Notes: generated by a model not told the origin, from the sequence alone. A stretch of 64,000 nt of DNA from Labrys okinawensis (GCF_002982075.1 NZ_PUEJ01000009.1:1-64000), one strand, 5' to 3'. Counted from the stretch's first letter, positions 32,571 through 40,894 are shown. Made by a program: numbers and translations.

Positions 32571-32663
32571 AAAGCGCGAAAGCATACCGGGTTTCCTGCC
32601 GCGCCCCCCGAGCGCCCAGGCAGATTTCTCCTGATCGATCGCTTTCGCCTTCTGGGGAATGTC

Positions 32664-33350
32664 ATGTCCGGCAGCCGCAAAATTCTGATCGTCGACGATG
32701 ATAATGAACTGCGCCAGGCGCTGGCGGAGCAACTGGCGCTCTATGACGAATTCGAGATCGATCAGGCCGAATCCGCCAGCCGTGCTGTCCAGATCGCCAA
32801 GACCGACCATCTCGATCTGGTAATCATGGATGTCGGCCTGCCCGACATGGATGGGCGCGAAGCCGTCAAGCTTCTGCGCAAGAACGGTTTCAAGTCGCCG
32901 ATCATCATGCTCACCGGCCATGATTCCGATGCCGATACCATTCTCGGCCTCGAAGCCGGCGCGAACGACTATGTCGTCAAGCCCTTCCGCTTCGCCGTTC
33001 TGCTGGCGCGCGTGCGCGCCCATCTGCGCCAGCACGAGACGAGCGAGGACGCCGTGTTCAATATCGGGCCCTTCACGTTCAAGCCCGCCTCCAAGCTCCT
33101 GTTGACCGACAAGGGCTCCAAGGTCCGCCTGACCGAGAAGGAGACCTCGATCCTGCGCTATCTCTACCGGTCCGGCCAGAAGGCCGTGCAGCGTGACGTG
33201 CTGCTGCAGGAAGTCTGGGGCTATAATTCGGGCGTGACCACCCATACGCTGGAGACCCATATCTACCGCCTGCGCCAGAAGATCGAGAAGGACCCCTCAA
33301 ACGCGGCACTGCTGGTCACCGAAGGCGGCGGCTACAAGCTCGTACCCTGA
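32664..33350 (+). CDS. OmpR-type response regulator (CenR-like)
   Basis: A 228-residue two-component regulator: receiver domain (1-122) with acidic pocket DDD at 11-13 and phospho-acceptor D56 in VIMDVGLPDMDG, then a winged-helix DNA-binding domain (130-228) with TEKETSILRYLYRSGQ and THTLETHIYRLRQKIEKDPS. The sequence type, with no partner kinase nearby, resembles the essential envelope regulator CenR of alphaproteobacteria; that assignment is by memory of the family. The ATG at 32664 follows GGGGAA. Upstream codons in frame lie in repeat DNA. Confidence 0.85.
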   Translation: MSGSRKILIVDDDNELRQALAEQLALYDEFEIDQAESASRAVQIAKTDHLDLVIMDVGLPDMDGREAVKLLRKNGFKSPIIMLTGHDSDADTILGLEAGANDYVVKPFRFAVLLARVRAHLRQHETSEDAVFNIGPFTFKPASKLLLTDKGSKVRLTEKETSILRYLYRSGQKAVQRDVLLQEVWGYNSGVTTHTLETHIYRLRQKIEKDPSNAALLVTEGGGYKLVP

Positions 33351-33401
33351 ACCGGCACATTTCCACCAGAACTCCAATTCTTCTCGAATTCAAGGTCGCC
33401 A

Positions 33402-33875
33402 GTGGCACTCGAAGACGACATGGCATTGCTCGAACGGGTGGCGCTGTTCCGCGCCATGGACCGCGATGCCTTGCGCCTGCTCGCCTTCTCGTCCGAGACG
33501 AGGCGGCTGCGTGCCGGCGACACGCTGTTTCGCAAGGACGACATCTCCGAATATGGCTTCGTCGTCGCTTCGGGCGCGATCACCCTGATCGACGATGACG
33601 TCGCCACAGCCATTGTCGGGCCCGGTACCCTGATCGGCGAGATGGCCCTCTTGTCGGAAACCCGCCGGCCGACCACCGCGATCGCGCGGGAGGCCAGCGT
33701 GGTGCTGCGTGTGTCGCGCCAGATGTTCAGGCGCACGCTGGAGGAATATCCGGCGACGGCGGCCCGCATTGCCGACGAGCTTCGCCGGCGCGTGCAGGAG
33801 ATGTCGGCCGATCTGGCCGGCGTCAAGGAGCGCCTGCGCCGGATCGGCGCCGATCCCGATCGCCGGGAAGGCTGA
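33402..33875 (+). CDS. Cyclic nucleotide-binding domain protein without DNA-binding domain
   Basis: A 157-residue protein starting with GTG. It is essentially one CNB domain (residues 8-125): LFRAMDRDALRLLAFSSETRRLRAGDTLFRKDD, then GPGTLIGEMALLSETRRPTTAIA, which is the phosphate-binding cassette with conserved glutamate and arginine. A helical tail follows. There is no helix-turn-helix as in Crp, so it is a sensor or adaptor. It lies 51 bp downstream of the response regulator and may be co-transcribed. An ATG at 33420 is an alternative start. The stop codon overlaps the first 43-bp repeat. Confidence 0.8.
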   Translation: MALEDDMALLERVALFRAMDRDALRLLAFSSETRRLRAGDTLFRKDDISEYGFVVASGAITLIDDDVATAIVGPGTLIGEMALLSETRRPTTAIAREASVVLRVSRQMFRRTLEEYPATAARIADELRRRVQEMSADLAGVKERLRRIGADPDRREG

Positions 33876-33914
33876 TTCGCTCGCCTTTCGTTCAGGTGCC
33901 GTTCGCTTCCTTAA
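33872..33914. repeat. 43-bp GATTCG...TTAA repeat, copy 1
   Basis: First of four copies of exactly 43 bp within 1.25 kb (others at 34554, 34870, 35072). All share GATTCG at positions 3-8, TT-N-GTTC near 16-22, CGT at 29-31 and TTAA at 40-43, with variable bases between. This copy overlaps the stop codon of the CNB-domain gene. Confidence 0.55.
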
Positions 33915-34021
33915 GGTGCCGTCGTAAATCGAACCCAGTTGTTCCGCTTTGAAACGCAGGTCTGCGCCGTTCAGATACGGTTCAGCTCCTCCTTGCTAAT
34001 TTTTCATGATCAGAAATGACG

Positions 34022-34112
34022 GGAGCAAAGCGCGTTTTGGCAAGAACGCTTCTTTGCTCGAGTTCGTATTTTTGGCACGTCTTTGCGGTTCCGACGAATT
34101 GCAAGACGTTCA
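34022..34112 (-). repeat. Dispersed double-hairpin repeat, copy B
   Basis: Reverse-oriented copy: GGAGCAAAGCGCGTTTTGG...AACGCTTCTTTGCTC block, then GGCACGTCTTTGCGGTT...AATTGCAAGACGTT. It ends 13 bp before the start codon of the small exported protein, so it supplies part of that gene's leader. Confidence 0.7.
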
Positions 34113-34125
34113 AGGAGAGTGCGGG

Positions 34126-34473
34126 ATGAGAACGCCCATTGGGTTGATCTTCGCAGCTTGCTTTGCTGCGATTGGCTTCTTCGCCACGGTCCAGACTTCG
34201 TCGGCCATGCCTATAGCGCCGGCCGGCCAGACCAAGGCCGACGGCTTGGTGCAGGATATACGTTGGGGTTGCCCGCGCGGCTGGACCCCCAATCGCTGGG
34301 GACGCTGCGTACGCTATCGCAACTATTGGCGGCCCCGCTATTTCTACCGGCCCTATTACCGTCCCTATTACCGGCGGCATTATTATCGGCCTTATTATCG
34401 CCCCTACTACCGCCCCCGCTACTATCATCATCGCGGCTGGGGTTGGGGTCATCGCCGCTGGCATCGCTGGTAA
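34126..34473 (+). CDS. Small exported Tyr/Arg/Pro-rich repeat protein (GCG_CRPN-type)
   Basis: A 115-residue protein: signal peptide 1-28 (FAACFAAIGFFATVQTSSA), a short linker, the motif WGCPRGWTPNRWGRCV, then about 45 residues of RPYYRPYYRRHYY-type repeats ending in a His/Trp-rich GWGWGHRRWHRW. The GC-RGW-NRWGRC prefix followed by basic aromatic repeats matches the GCG_CRPN class of small secreted proteobacterial proteins, whose role is unknown. GGAGA precedes the ATG at 34126. The gene is followed by a terminator and bracketed by inverted copies B and C of the dispersed repeat. Confidence 0.75.
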   Translation: MRTPIGLIFAACFAAIGFFATVQTSSAMPIAPAGQTKADGLVQDIRWGCPRGWTPNRWGRCVRYRNYWRPRYFYRPYYRPYYRRHYYRPYYRPYYRPRYYHHRGWGWGHRRWHRW

Positions 34474-34509
34474 GGGCGCGCTTCGCCACCCGAAAGACGC
34501 ATGGTTTGC

Positions 34510-34536
34510 GGGCCGGTCTCAGGACCGGCCCGTTTT
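34510..34536 (+). terminator. Rho-independent terminator
   Basis: A perfect 9-bp stem GGGCCGGTC / GACCGGCCC with a 4-nt loop followed by GTTTTG, 37 bp past the stop of the small repeat protein. Confidence 0.75.
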
Positions 34537-34553
34537 GCTGCCCGACGATGTCG

Positions 34554-34596
34554 GTGATTCGGGCGCCCTTTGTTCCAGGCGCGTACCAGGCCTTAA
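34554..34596. repeat. 43-bp GATTCG...TTAA repeat, copy 2
   Basis: Begins GTGATTCGGGCGCC and ends CCTTAA; same spacing of GATTCG, GTTC, CGT and TTAA blocks as the other three copies. It precedes repeat copy C by 18 bp. Confidence 0.55.
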
Positions 34597-34614
34597 GCCG
34601 CGCTGCGGAAAACC

Positions 34615-34718
34615 TAGAGCGTTTTGCGATTAGACGGGGTCACCTAGAATCGCAAAGACGCGTCAGAACAATGAGTTAGAGCAAATAAGCGTTCACGCTT
34701 GAACGCGCTTTGCTCTAG
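34615..34718 (+). repeat. Dispersed double-hairpin repeat, copy C
   Basis: A well-formed forward copy: TAGAGCGTTTTGCGATT...AATCGCAAAGACGCGTC stem, then TTAGAGCAAATAAGCGTT...AACGCGCTTTGCTCTAG stem. Confidence 0.75.
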
Positions 34719-34869
34719 GGACGGCGGCCCATTTCGGGAATTAACCCGTTCCGGCCGGAAGGAGGTGCCTGCGGCCCATTCCTCGGAGGCGAGATGGCCG
34801 GTGCGACGCTGGCCAGGTCGGCAGGGGGGATGCCGGAAGATCGCGGAACGCGGCGCGGCGGGACGGTCG

Positions 34870-34912
34870 GTGATTCGCTCCCGCTTCGTTCAAACAGCGT
34901 TCCAAACGTTAA
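34870..34912. repeat. 43-bp GATTCG...TTAA repeat, copy 3
   Basis: Begins GTGATTCGCTCCCG and ends CGTTAA; block spacing identical to the other copies. Confidence 0.5.
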
Positions 34913-35071
34913 TGGCCTGCCGTGCAAGGCCGAAAGCCTGGCCCAGAATGGGAAACGCGTCCCCCGCCTCCATCCGCTTTGGCCCGCTAACGCTTAATCT
35001 GCCGGAACCACAACGCCGATGGCGGCCCACCTCCGACGACAGGCGAACGGAGTGCGAATTTGACCCGGGCA

Positions 35072-35114
35072 GCGATTCGGGCGCCTTTCGTTCGAGCCCC
35101 GTTCGGGGGGTTAA
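35072..35114. repeat. 43-bp GATTCG...TTAA repeat, copy 4
   Basis: Begins GCGATTCGGGCGCC and ends GGTTAA; closest in sequence to copy 1 over its first half. Confidence 0.55.
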
Positions 35115-35277
35115 ATTTTCGTCCATTCACGCCCATATTTGCGTTTCATGGCGAGACAGAACCAGATGCGTCTGGTACCAGAATGCAGGAAATGCGCGCA
35201 AAGCGCGTATTTCCTTGACGTCGCGGGGCATTGGGTGTCTGGCGAATCCTGAATCCGGGGCGCTCCGGCTGTCCCAA

Positions 35278-35376
35278 AGGCGTCTTGCGATTGGCGGGCC
35301 CGCGCCGAATCGCAAAGACGTGCCGAAACAAGGAGTTAGAGCGCTGAAGCGGTGCCGCTCAAACGCGCTTTGCTCC
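35278..35376 (+). repeat. Dispersed double-hairpin repeat, copy D
   Basis: Forward copy directly in front of the helicase: GGCGTCTTGCGATTGG...GAATCGCAAAGACGTGCC, then GTTAGAGCGCTGAAGC...AAACGCGCTTTGCTC. It ends 5 bp before the chosen helicase start, so it must form part of the mRNA leader. Confidence 0.7.
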
Positions 35377-35381
35377 ACAAG

Positions 35382-38300
35382 ATGACGCCCGAAAGACCGC
35401 CGACCTTGATGCTGCCTCCCATCCTGCCTCCATCCGTGCGCTCACGCGGCGTTACAGCTGTGCTGGGGCCTACCAATACCGGCAAGACCTATCTGGCGAT
35501 CGAGCGCCTGCTTGGCCATGGCGCCGGCATCATCGGCCTGCCTCTGCGCCTGCTGGCGCGCGAGGTCTACAACAAGCTGGTGGAGCGGGTGGGGGCCGAG
35601 TTCGTGGCGCTCGTCACCGGCGAGGAAAAGATCAAGCCGGACAAGGCTCGCTACTGGGTGGCGACGGTGGAGGCCATGCCGCGCGATCTGGAAGTGCCGT
35701 TCGTGGCGCTCGACGAGATCCAGATCGCCGCCGATCTCGAGCGTGGACACGTCTTCACCGACCGGCTGCTCAATCGCCGCGGCACGCATGAGACGTTGCT
35801 GCTCGGCTCGGCCACCATGAAACCGATCGTCGAGAAGCTGATCCCGGGCGTCAATATCGTGACCCGGCCGCGCCTGTCCCATCTCCTGTTCGCCGGCGAC
35901 CGCAAGCTGACCCGCCTGCCGAGGCGAACCGCCATCGTCGCTTTCTCGGCCGACGAGGTCTATGCCATCGCCGAACTGATCCGCCGCCAGCGTGGCGGTG
36001 CCGCCGTGGTGCTGGGAGCGCTGTCGCCGCGCACCCGCAATGCGCAGGTGGCGATGTATCAGAACGGCGACGTCGATTTCCTGGTCGCCACCGACGCCAT
36101 CGGCATGGGGCTCAATCTCGACGTCGATCATGTCGCCTTCGCCGGCGACCGCAAATTCGACGGCTATCAGTTCCGCCGCCTGACGCCGGCCGAGTTCGGC
36201 CAGATCGCCGGGCGCGCCGGGCGCCATGTCCGCGACGGTACTTTCGGCTCGACCGGGCGCTGCGATCCTTTCGAGCCGGAACTGGTGGAAGCCATCGAAG
36301 GCCACAGCTTCGACAGCGTGAAAGTGCTGCAGTGGCGCAATCCGGCCCTGAATTTCTCTTCGCTGGAGGCGCTGCAGGCCTCGCTGTCGGCAACACCCGA
36401 GGAGCAGGGATTGACCCGGGCTCCCGATGCCGACGATATCCGGGCGCTCTCCATCCTCGCCCGTGACGAGGAGGTCCGGCGTCTCGCCGAGGGCGGGCAG
36501 GCCGTGGCGCGCCTGTGGGAAGTGGCCGGGCTGCCGGACTATCGCAAGATTTCCCCTCATTCCCATGCCGACATCATCACGAATCTCTATGGATTTTTGA
36601 TGCGGGAGGGTAAGGTCCCGGACGACTGGTTCGCCCGTCAGGTCGCCATGTCGGATCGGACCGACGGCGATATCGATACGCTCTCCACGCGTATCGCCCA
36701 TATCCGAACCTGGACTTTTGCGGCAAATCGGCTTGACTGGCTGAAAGACCCCGCTCATTGGCAAGGTGTCACACGCAGTGTGGAGGACAAGCTCTCCGAC
36801 GCATTGCATGAACGGCTTGCCCAACGCTTTGTCGACCGTCGCACCAGCGTGCTGATGCGGCGCCTTAGAGAAAACGCTATGCTTGAGACTGAAATTACCA
36901 AAACCGGCGATGTGATTGTCGAAGGGCAGCATGTCGGAACGCTGCAGGGTTTCCAGTTCGCGCCCGACCCGAGTGCCGGTGACGGTGAAAGCGGCCGCGC
37001 CTTGCGGGCCGCGGCGGCCAAGGCTCTGGCAGGCGAGATCGAGGCGCGCGCCCAGAAATTCGCGCAGGCGCCCGATACCGAATTCGCCCTGGCGGCCGAT
37101 GGCACCGTGCGCTGGATCGGCGAGCCGGTGGCCAAGCTCATCGGCGGTGAGAAGCCGCTGACGCCGCGCATCCGCCTGCTGGCGGACGAGCAGCTGACCG
37201 GCCCGGCGCGCGATTCCGTGCAGACGCGGCTCGACATCTGGATCGGCAACCACATCACCCGCCTGCTCGGCCCCTTGCTGCTGCTCGACAAGGCCGAGGA
37301 CCTGCAGGGACTGGCCAAGGGCGTCGCCTTCCAGCTCGTCGAGGCGCTCGGCGTGCTCGACCGCTCCAAGGTGGCGGAGGATCTCAAGCAGCTCGACCAG
37401 AACCAGCGCGCCTCGCTGCGCAAGCATGGCGTGCGCTTCGGGGCCTATCACATCTATCTGCCGATGCTGATGAAGCCGGCGCCCCGTGCGCTCGCTGCCC
37501 AGCTCTGGGCCCTGACCCATGGCGGTCTCGACCAGAAGGGGCTCGACGAAATCCCGCATCTGGCGGCGTCCGGCCGCACCTCCATGCCGGCCGACAAGAC
37601 CATCGACAAGGGCCTCTATCGCCTGGTCGGCTATCGCGTCTGCGGGGAGCGGGCGGTGCGCGTCGATATTCTCGAGCGTCTCGCCGACCTCATTCGCCCG
37701 GCGATCGCCTATCGCCCCGGCACCACGGTGGGACAGCCGCCGGCCGGCACGGCCGATGGCGATGGGTTCGTCGCCACCGTGCAGATGACCTCGCTGGTCG
37801 GCTGCTCGGGCGAGGACTTCGCCTCGATCCTGCGGGGCCTGGGCTATCGCTCGGACAAGCGCAAGGGCCCGGCGATCACCCAGGAAATCCGGCTGCCGGC
37901 GCCGACCGAGCCGGCCGCGCCCGTCGAGGCTGCCGCATCCGAGGCGACGGAGGGCGCGGAAGCCGCCGCACCGAGCCAGGACGCTGCCCCGACGCCAGCC
38001 GAGATCGATGCGATGGAGGCTATCGGTTCGCCGCCGCATGAGCACAGCTTCCAGGAAGTCGCCGAGGCTGCCGGAGAGGTGACGAGCGAATCGCCCCAGG
38101 AAGCCATCTCCGGCGATGAGGCGCCAGCGGAGGAAATCCAGCCCTCGGAAGCTCAGATCTCGGAAGCCCAGGTCGCGGAAACCCAGGCCGCGGAAGCACT
38201 GGCCTCGGAACCCGAGGTTTCGGAAACGCTGTCCGCGGAAGCCCAGGCGGAGAAAACGGCCGGAACCGAGGCTGCGGCTTCTGAAGAGCCCGCGCAAGTG

Positions 38301-38906
38301 AGCGAGAGCATCGAAGGTGCCGAGGCTGCTACCGCTGCCGAAGCCTCTTCCGAGACACCCGCTGCCGAGGCGGTGGTCGAGGAGGTGCCGGAGATCGAGG
38401 TCTGGCGCCCCGCGCGCTTCGAGCGGCATCAGCGCCCGCATCATCACGGCCGTTCCCAGCAGGGCAACCGTCAGCCGGGCGCCGAGCGCAAGCCGGAGGC
38501 AGGGGGCGGCTTCCGCCGTGGCCGCCCGGCACCGGCGGAAGGCGCAGCGCCCGCCGAAGGCGCGGAGGCCCGGCAGGGCGAGCGGCCCAACCGCTTCGAG
38601 CGGCCGCGCCGCGACGATCGCGGCAATGGCCGGCCGCGGGAGGACAGGGGCTTCGGCGAGCGCAAGCCGGGCGGCGAAGGCGGGCGGCCTCGGGCTGATG
38701 CCCGTCCCGATCGCGGCCCGCGCCCCGATCGCGGTCCGCGTCCCGACCGGCAGGAGCGGGGCGGCGACCGCCCGCGCAACTGGTCGAGCGACTCCAAGCC
38801 GCAGGGAGGACGCGACTCCAATCGCGCGCCGGATCCGAACTCGCCCTTCGCCAAGCTGCTCGCCCTCAAGGAGCAGATGCAGGGCGGCAAGTCGGACAAG
38901 ACCTGA
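35382..38906 (+). CDS. SUV3-like RNA helicase with disordered C-terminal tail
   Basis: A 1,174-residue superfamily 2 helicase related to the mitochondrial degradosome helicase SUV3. Walker A is GPTNTGKT (29-36) and Walker B DEIQ (111-114). Helicase C-domain motifs include VATDAIGMGLNLDVDHVAFA and FGQIAGRAGRH. Residues from about 830 are low complexity: a seven-unit 5-residue SEAQ-type tandem repeat (DNA 38145-38249), then an Arg/Gly-rich, likely RNA-binding end with RPDRGPR repeats. Eukaryotic SUV3 unwinds RNA for decay; alphaproteobacterial homologues are common and this family is thought to be ancestral. The start is uncertain: ATG 35382 is chosen because the earlier one lies inside repeat D; ATG 35409 is possible. 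Confidence 0.85.
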   Translation: MTPERPPTLMLPPILPPSVRSRGVTAVLGPTNTGKTYLAIERLLGHGAGIIGLPLRLLAREVYNKLVERVGAEFVALVTGEEKIKPDKARYWVATVEAMPRDLEVPFVALDEIQIAADLERGHVFTDRLLNRRGTHETLLLGSATMKPIVEKLIPGVNIVTRPRLSHLLFAGDRKLTRLPRRTAIVAFSADEVYAIAELIRRQRGGAAVVLGALSPRTRNAQVAMYQNGDVDFLVATDAIGMGLNLDVDHVAFAGDRKFDGYQFRRLTPAEFGQIAGRAGRHVRDGTFGSTGRCDPFEPELVEAIEGHSFDSVKVLQWRNPALNFSSLEALQASLSATPEEQGLTRAPDADDIRALSILARDEEVRRLAEGGQAVARLWEVAGLPDYRKISPHSHADIITNLYGFLMREGKVPDDWFARQVAMSDRTDGDIDTLSTRIAHIRTWTFAANRLDWLKDPAHWQGVTRSVEDKLSDALHERLAQRFVDRRTSVLMRRLRENAMLETEITKTGDVIVEGQHVGTLQGFQFAPDPSAGDGESGRALRAAAAKALAGEIEARAQKFAQAPDTEFALAADGTVRWIGEPVAKLIGGEKPLTPRIRLLADEQLTGPARDSVQTRLDIWIGNHITRLLGPLLLLDKAEDLQGLAKGVAFQLVEALGVLDRSKVAEDLKQLDQNQRASLRKHGVRFGAYHIYLPMLMKPAPRALAAQLWALTHGGLDQKGLDEIPHLAASGRTSMPADKTIDKGLYRLVGYRVCGERAVRVDILERLADLIRPAIAYRPGTTVGQPPAGTADGDGFVATVQMTSLVGCSGEDFASILRGLGYRSDKRKGPAITQEIRLPAPTEPAAPVEAAASEATEGAEAAAPSQDAAPTPAEIDAMEAIGSPPHEHSFQEVAEAAGEVTSESPQEAISGDEAPAEEIQPSEAQISEAQVAETQAAEALASEPEVSETLSAEAQAEKTAGTEAAASEEPAQVSESIEGAEAATAAEASSETPAAEAVVEEVPEIEVWRPARFERHQRPHHHGRSQQGNRQPGAERKPEAGGGFRRGRPAPAEGAAPAEGAEARQGERPNRFERPRRDDRGNGRPREDRGFGERKPGGEGGRPRADARPDRGPRPDRGPRPDRQERGGDRPRNWSSDSKPQGGRDSNRAPDPNSPFAKLLALKEQMQGGKSDKT

Positions 38907-38910
38907 TCCA

Positions 38911-38978
38911 TAGCGTTTTGCGGTTTGATGGAATCACCACGAATCGCAAAGACGCGTCTGAACGCGTTTTGCTCTAGG
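38911..38978 (+). repeat. Dispersed double-hairpin repeat, copy E (short)
   Basis: A shortened forward copy: TAGCGTTTTGCGGTTTGATGG...GAATCGCAAAGACGCGTC stem, then only the final AACGCGTTTTGCTCTAG arm of the second hairpin. Its end supplies the AGGGG that serves as the ribosome site of the next gene. Confidence 0.65.
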
Positions 38979-38987
38979 GGTCGACTT

Positions 38988-39305
38988 ATGAGCCAGGCCG
39001 GAAGCCAGGATCGTCTTCGGATCGACAAATGGCTCTGGCATGCGCGCGTGGTGAAGACGCGCTCTCTGGCAGCAAAATTGGTGGCGGACGGCCATGTCCG
39101 CCTTAACGGCACGCGCACCGACACCCCGGCCAAGGCGGTCAAGGTGGGCGATGTCCTCACAATTGCCCTGGAGCGCACCGTCCGGGTCTATCGGGTTATG
39201 GACCTGGGCGAGCGGCGCGGCCCGGCCAGCGAAGCCCAGACGCTCTATGACGACCTGTCGCCCGAGCCGCCGGGCAGGCCGAAGGCTGTCATGGATGAAG
39301 ACTGA
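38988..39305 (+). CDS. S4-domain RNA-binding protein (Hsp15-like)
   Basis: A 105-residue protein with one S4 RNA-binding domain near the N-terminus (RLRIDKWLWHARVVKTRSLAAKLVADGHVRLNGTRTDTPAKAVKVGDVLTI). Its relatives bind nascent-chain-carrying 50S subunits in ribosome rescue. The ATG at 38988 has AGGGG 8 bp upstream, contributed by repeat copy E. It follows the helicase on the same strand, often seen in this order in rhizobia. Confidence 0.85.
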   Translation: MSQAGSQDRLRIDKWLWHARVVKTRSLAAKLVADGHVRLNGTRTDTPAKAVKVGDVLTIALERTVRVYRVMDLGERRGPASEAQTLYDDLSPEPPGRPKAVMDED

Positions 39306-39415
39306 GGGCTCGTGCTTTTCACGCGCCGCGCCGCAACCCTTACCCATTCGATCGATAATCCCTATATTCGTGATAGACAGGATGGACTTTTGTCCTGCGT
39401 GGAGCGAACAGGGCG

Positions 39416-39862
39416 ATGCTGACGAACAAGGGAAAATATGGCCTCAAGGCGCTGGCGCACCTCGCCAGCCTTCCGGCGGGCGAAACGGCGCAAAGCCAGG
39501 AAATCGCGGAAGCCAACCGCATTCCCAAAAAATTTCTCGACGCGATCCTGGGTGAGCTGCGCGTGGCCGGTATCGTGCGCTCCAAGAAGGGCAAGGGCGG
39601 GGGCTATATGCTGGCGCGCGAAGCCAGCCAGATCAGCGTCGGCAATGCCATCCGCGTCCTAGACGGGCCGCTGGCGCCGATCGCTTGTGCCAGCCATACC
39701 GCTTATCAGCCTTGCCTCGACTGCCCGGATGTTCCAGGTTGCACCGTACGCCTTTTGATGCGGCGCGTGCGGGACCTCTCTTCCAACCTGCTCGATAACA
39801 TGTCGGTGGAGGAGATGCGTCAGGCAGGCGGCAGGGAACAAGAGCTGACCTATTCGATTTGA
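39416..39862 (+). CDS. Rrf2-family transcriptional regulator
   Basis: A 148-residue winged-helix regulator beginning MLTNKGKYGLKALAHLA with the ARDxxxxIPxxFL-like NRIPKKFLDAILGELRVAGIVRSKKGKGGGYMLAR region. The effector segment has four cysteines in IACASHTAYQPCLDCPDVPGC, spacing C-X8-C-X2-C-X5-C. IscR and RirA relatives use three cysteines for an Fe-S cluster, so cluster binding is plausible but the pattern is not identical to either. The gene next to it is an aldo/keto reductase; the targets are unknown. Confidence 0.85.
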   Translation: MLTNKGKYGLKALAHLASLPAGETAQSQEIAEANRIPKKFLDAILGELRVAGIVRSKKGKGGGYMLAREASQISVGNAIRVLDGPLAPIACASHTAYQPCLDCPDVPGCTVRLLMRRVRDLSSNLLDNMSVEEMRQAGGREQELTYSI

Positions 39863-39943
39863 GCTCCCTGCGGCTTTGGGCCCGAACCGGCAGGCTTACG
39901 TGCCGGGCGGGTTCATTTATTGTCATGGATATGGAGAGCATTC

Positions 39944-40894
39944 ATGGAAAAACGTGCGATTGGACGGTCGGATCTGTCGGTTGCTCCGCTTGGCCTTGGT
40001 GGCAATGTCTTCGGCTGGAGCGCGGATGAGAAAGCCTCCTTCGCCGTCCTCGATGCTTTCGTCGGGGCTGGCTTCAACCTGATCGACACCGCCGATGTCT
40101 ATTCGGCCTGGGTTCCCGGCAATCAGGGGGGCGAGTCCGAAACCATCATCGGCAAATGGATGAAGGCTCGCGGCAATCGCGCCGACATCGTGCTCACGAC
40201 CAAGGTCGGCTCGGAAATGGGCCCCGGCAAGAAGGGCCTGTCGCGTGCCTATATCGTCCAGGCGGTGGAGGATTCGCTGCGCCGGCTGCAGACCGACTAT
40301 ATCGATCTCTATCTCTCCCATTGGGAGGATCCGGAGGTCGAGCTCGAGGAAACACTCGGCACCTATGCCGAGCTGGTCAAGGCCGGCAAGGTGCGCGTGA
40401 TCGGCAATTCCAACCATGGCGTCAACACCATGTTCAAGGCGCTGGCGATCAGCACCAAGGAGATGTGGCCGCGCTTCGAGAATCTGCAGACGCAATACAA
40501 TCTCTATGATCGTTCCGGCTATGAGAGCGAGCTCGAGGCGTTCTGCCTCAAGAACGAGATCGGCGTGACCAGCTATTTCTCATTGGCCAAGGGCTTTCTT
40601 TCCGGCAAATATCGCAGTGAAGCCGATTTCGCCAAGAGCAATGCACGCGGCGGCGACATGAGCAACTACCTCAATGAGCGCGGGCTGCGCATCCTCGCTG
40701 CCCTGGATGCCGTGGCCGCGGCCAAGAACGCCACGCCCGCGCAGGTCGCCATCGCCTGGCTGATCGCAAGGCCCGGTATCGTTGCCCCGATCGCTAGCGC
40801 CACCAGCGTCGAGCAGCTTTCCGACCTGGTCAAGGCGACCGAGCTCAATCTCGGATCGGCCGAGATCGAGCAGCTCACCAAGGCGAGCGCATAA
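39944..40894 (+). CDS. Aldo/keto reductase
   Basis: A 316-residue NADPH-dependent (beta/alpha)8 barrel oxidoreductase. The catalytic set appears as D and Y in FNLIDTADVYSAW, K in VLTTKVGSEMG and H in DLYLSHWED. The loop and tail NSNHG, VTSYFSLAKGFLSGKYR and IASATSVEQLSDLVKA form the cofactor site. It resembles the YajO/Tas-type general reductases; the carbonyl substrate is unknown. The ATG at 39944 follows GGAGA. Confidence 0.88.
   Translation: MEKRAIGRSDLSVAPLGLGGNVFGWSADEKASFAVLDAFVGAGFNLIDTADVYSAWVPGNQGGESETIIGKWMKARGNRADIVLTTKVGSEMGPGKKGLSRAYIVQAVEDSLRRLQTDYIDLYLSHWEDPEVELEETLGTYAELVKAGKVRVIGNSNHGVNTMFKALAISTKEMWPRFENLQTQYNLYDRSGYESELEAFCLKNEIGVTSYFSLAKGFLSGKYRSEADFAKSNARGGDMSNYLNERGLRILAALDAVAAAKNATPAQVAIAWLIARPGIVAPIASATSVEQLSDLVKATELNLGSAEIEQLTKASA

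Larger units (their letters stand above)
34537..35381. other. Gene-poor, repeat-filled stretch
   Basis: About 845 bp with no supported gene. It contains three 43-bp GATTCG...TTAA repeats (34554, 34870, 35072), double-hairpin repeat copies C (34615-34718) and D (35278-35376), and a small palindrome TCTGGTACCAGA at 35171-35182. A long open frame crossing the repeats has no family match, no good start and no codon signal. The promoter for the SUV3-like helicase must lie in its right part. Confidence 0.6.

Noticed and set aside
35171..35182. TCTGGTACCAGA as a seventh oxalate-type operator
   Set aside because: The half-sites are right but the centre is 2 bp shorter than in the oxalate set, and no oxalate gene is near. 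Probably chance or another regulator.
34699..35385. Possible 228-codon gene before the helicase
   Set aside because: Built from the 43-bp and double-hairpin repeats, no ribosome site, and it overlaps the helicase start.
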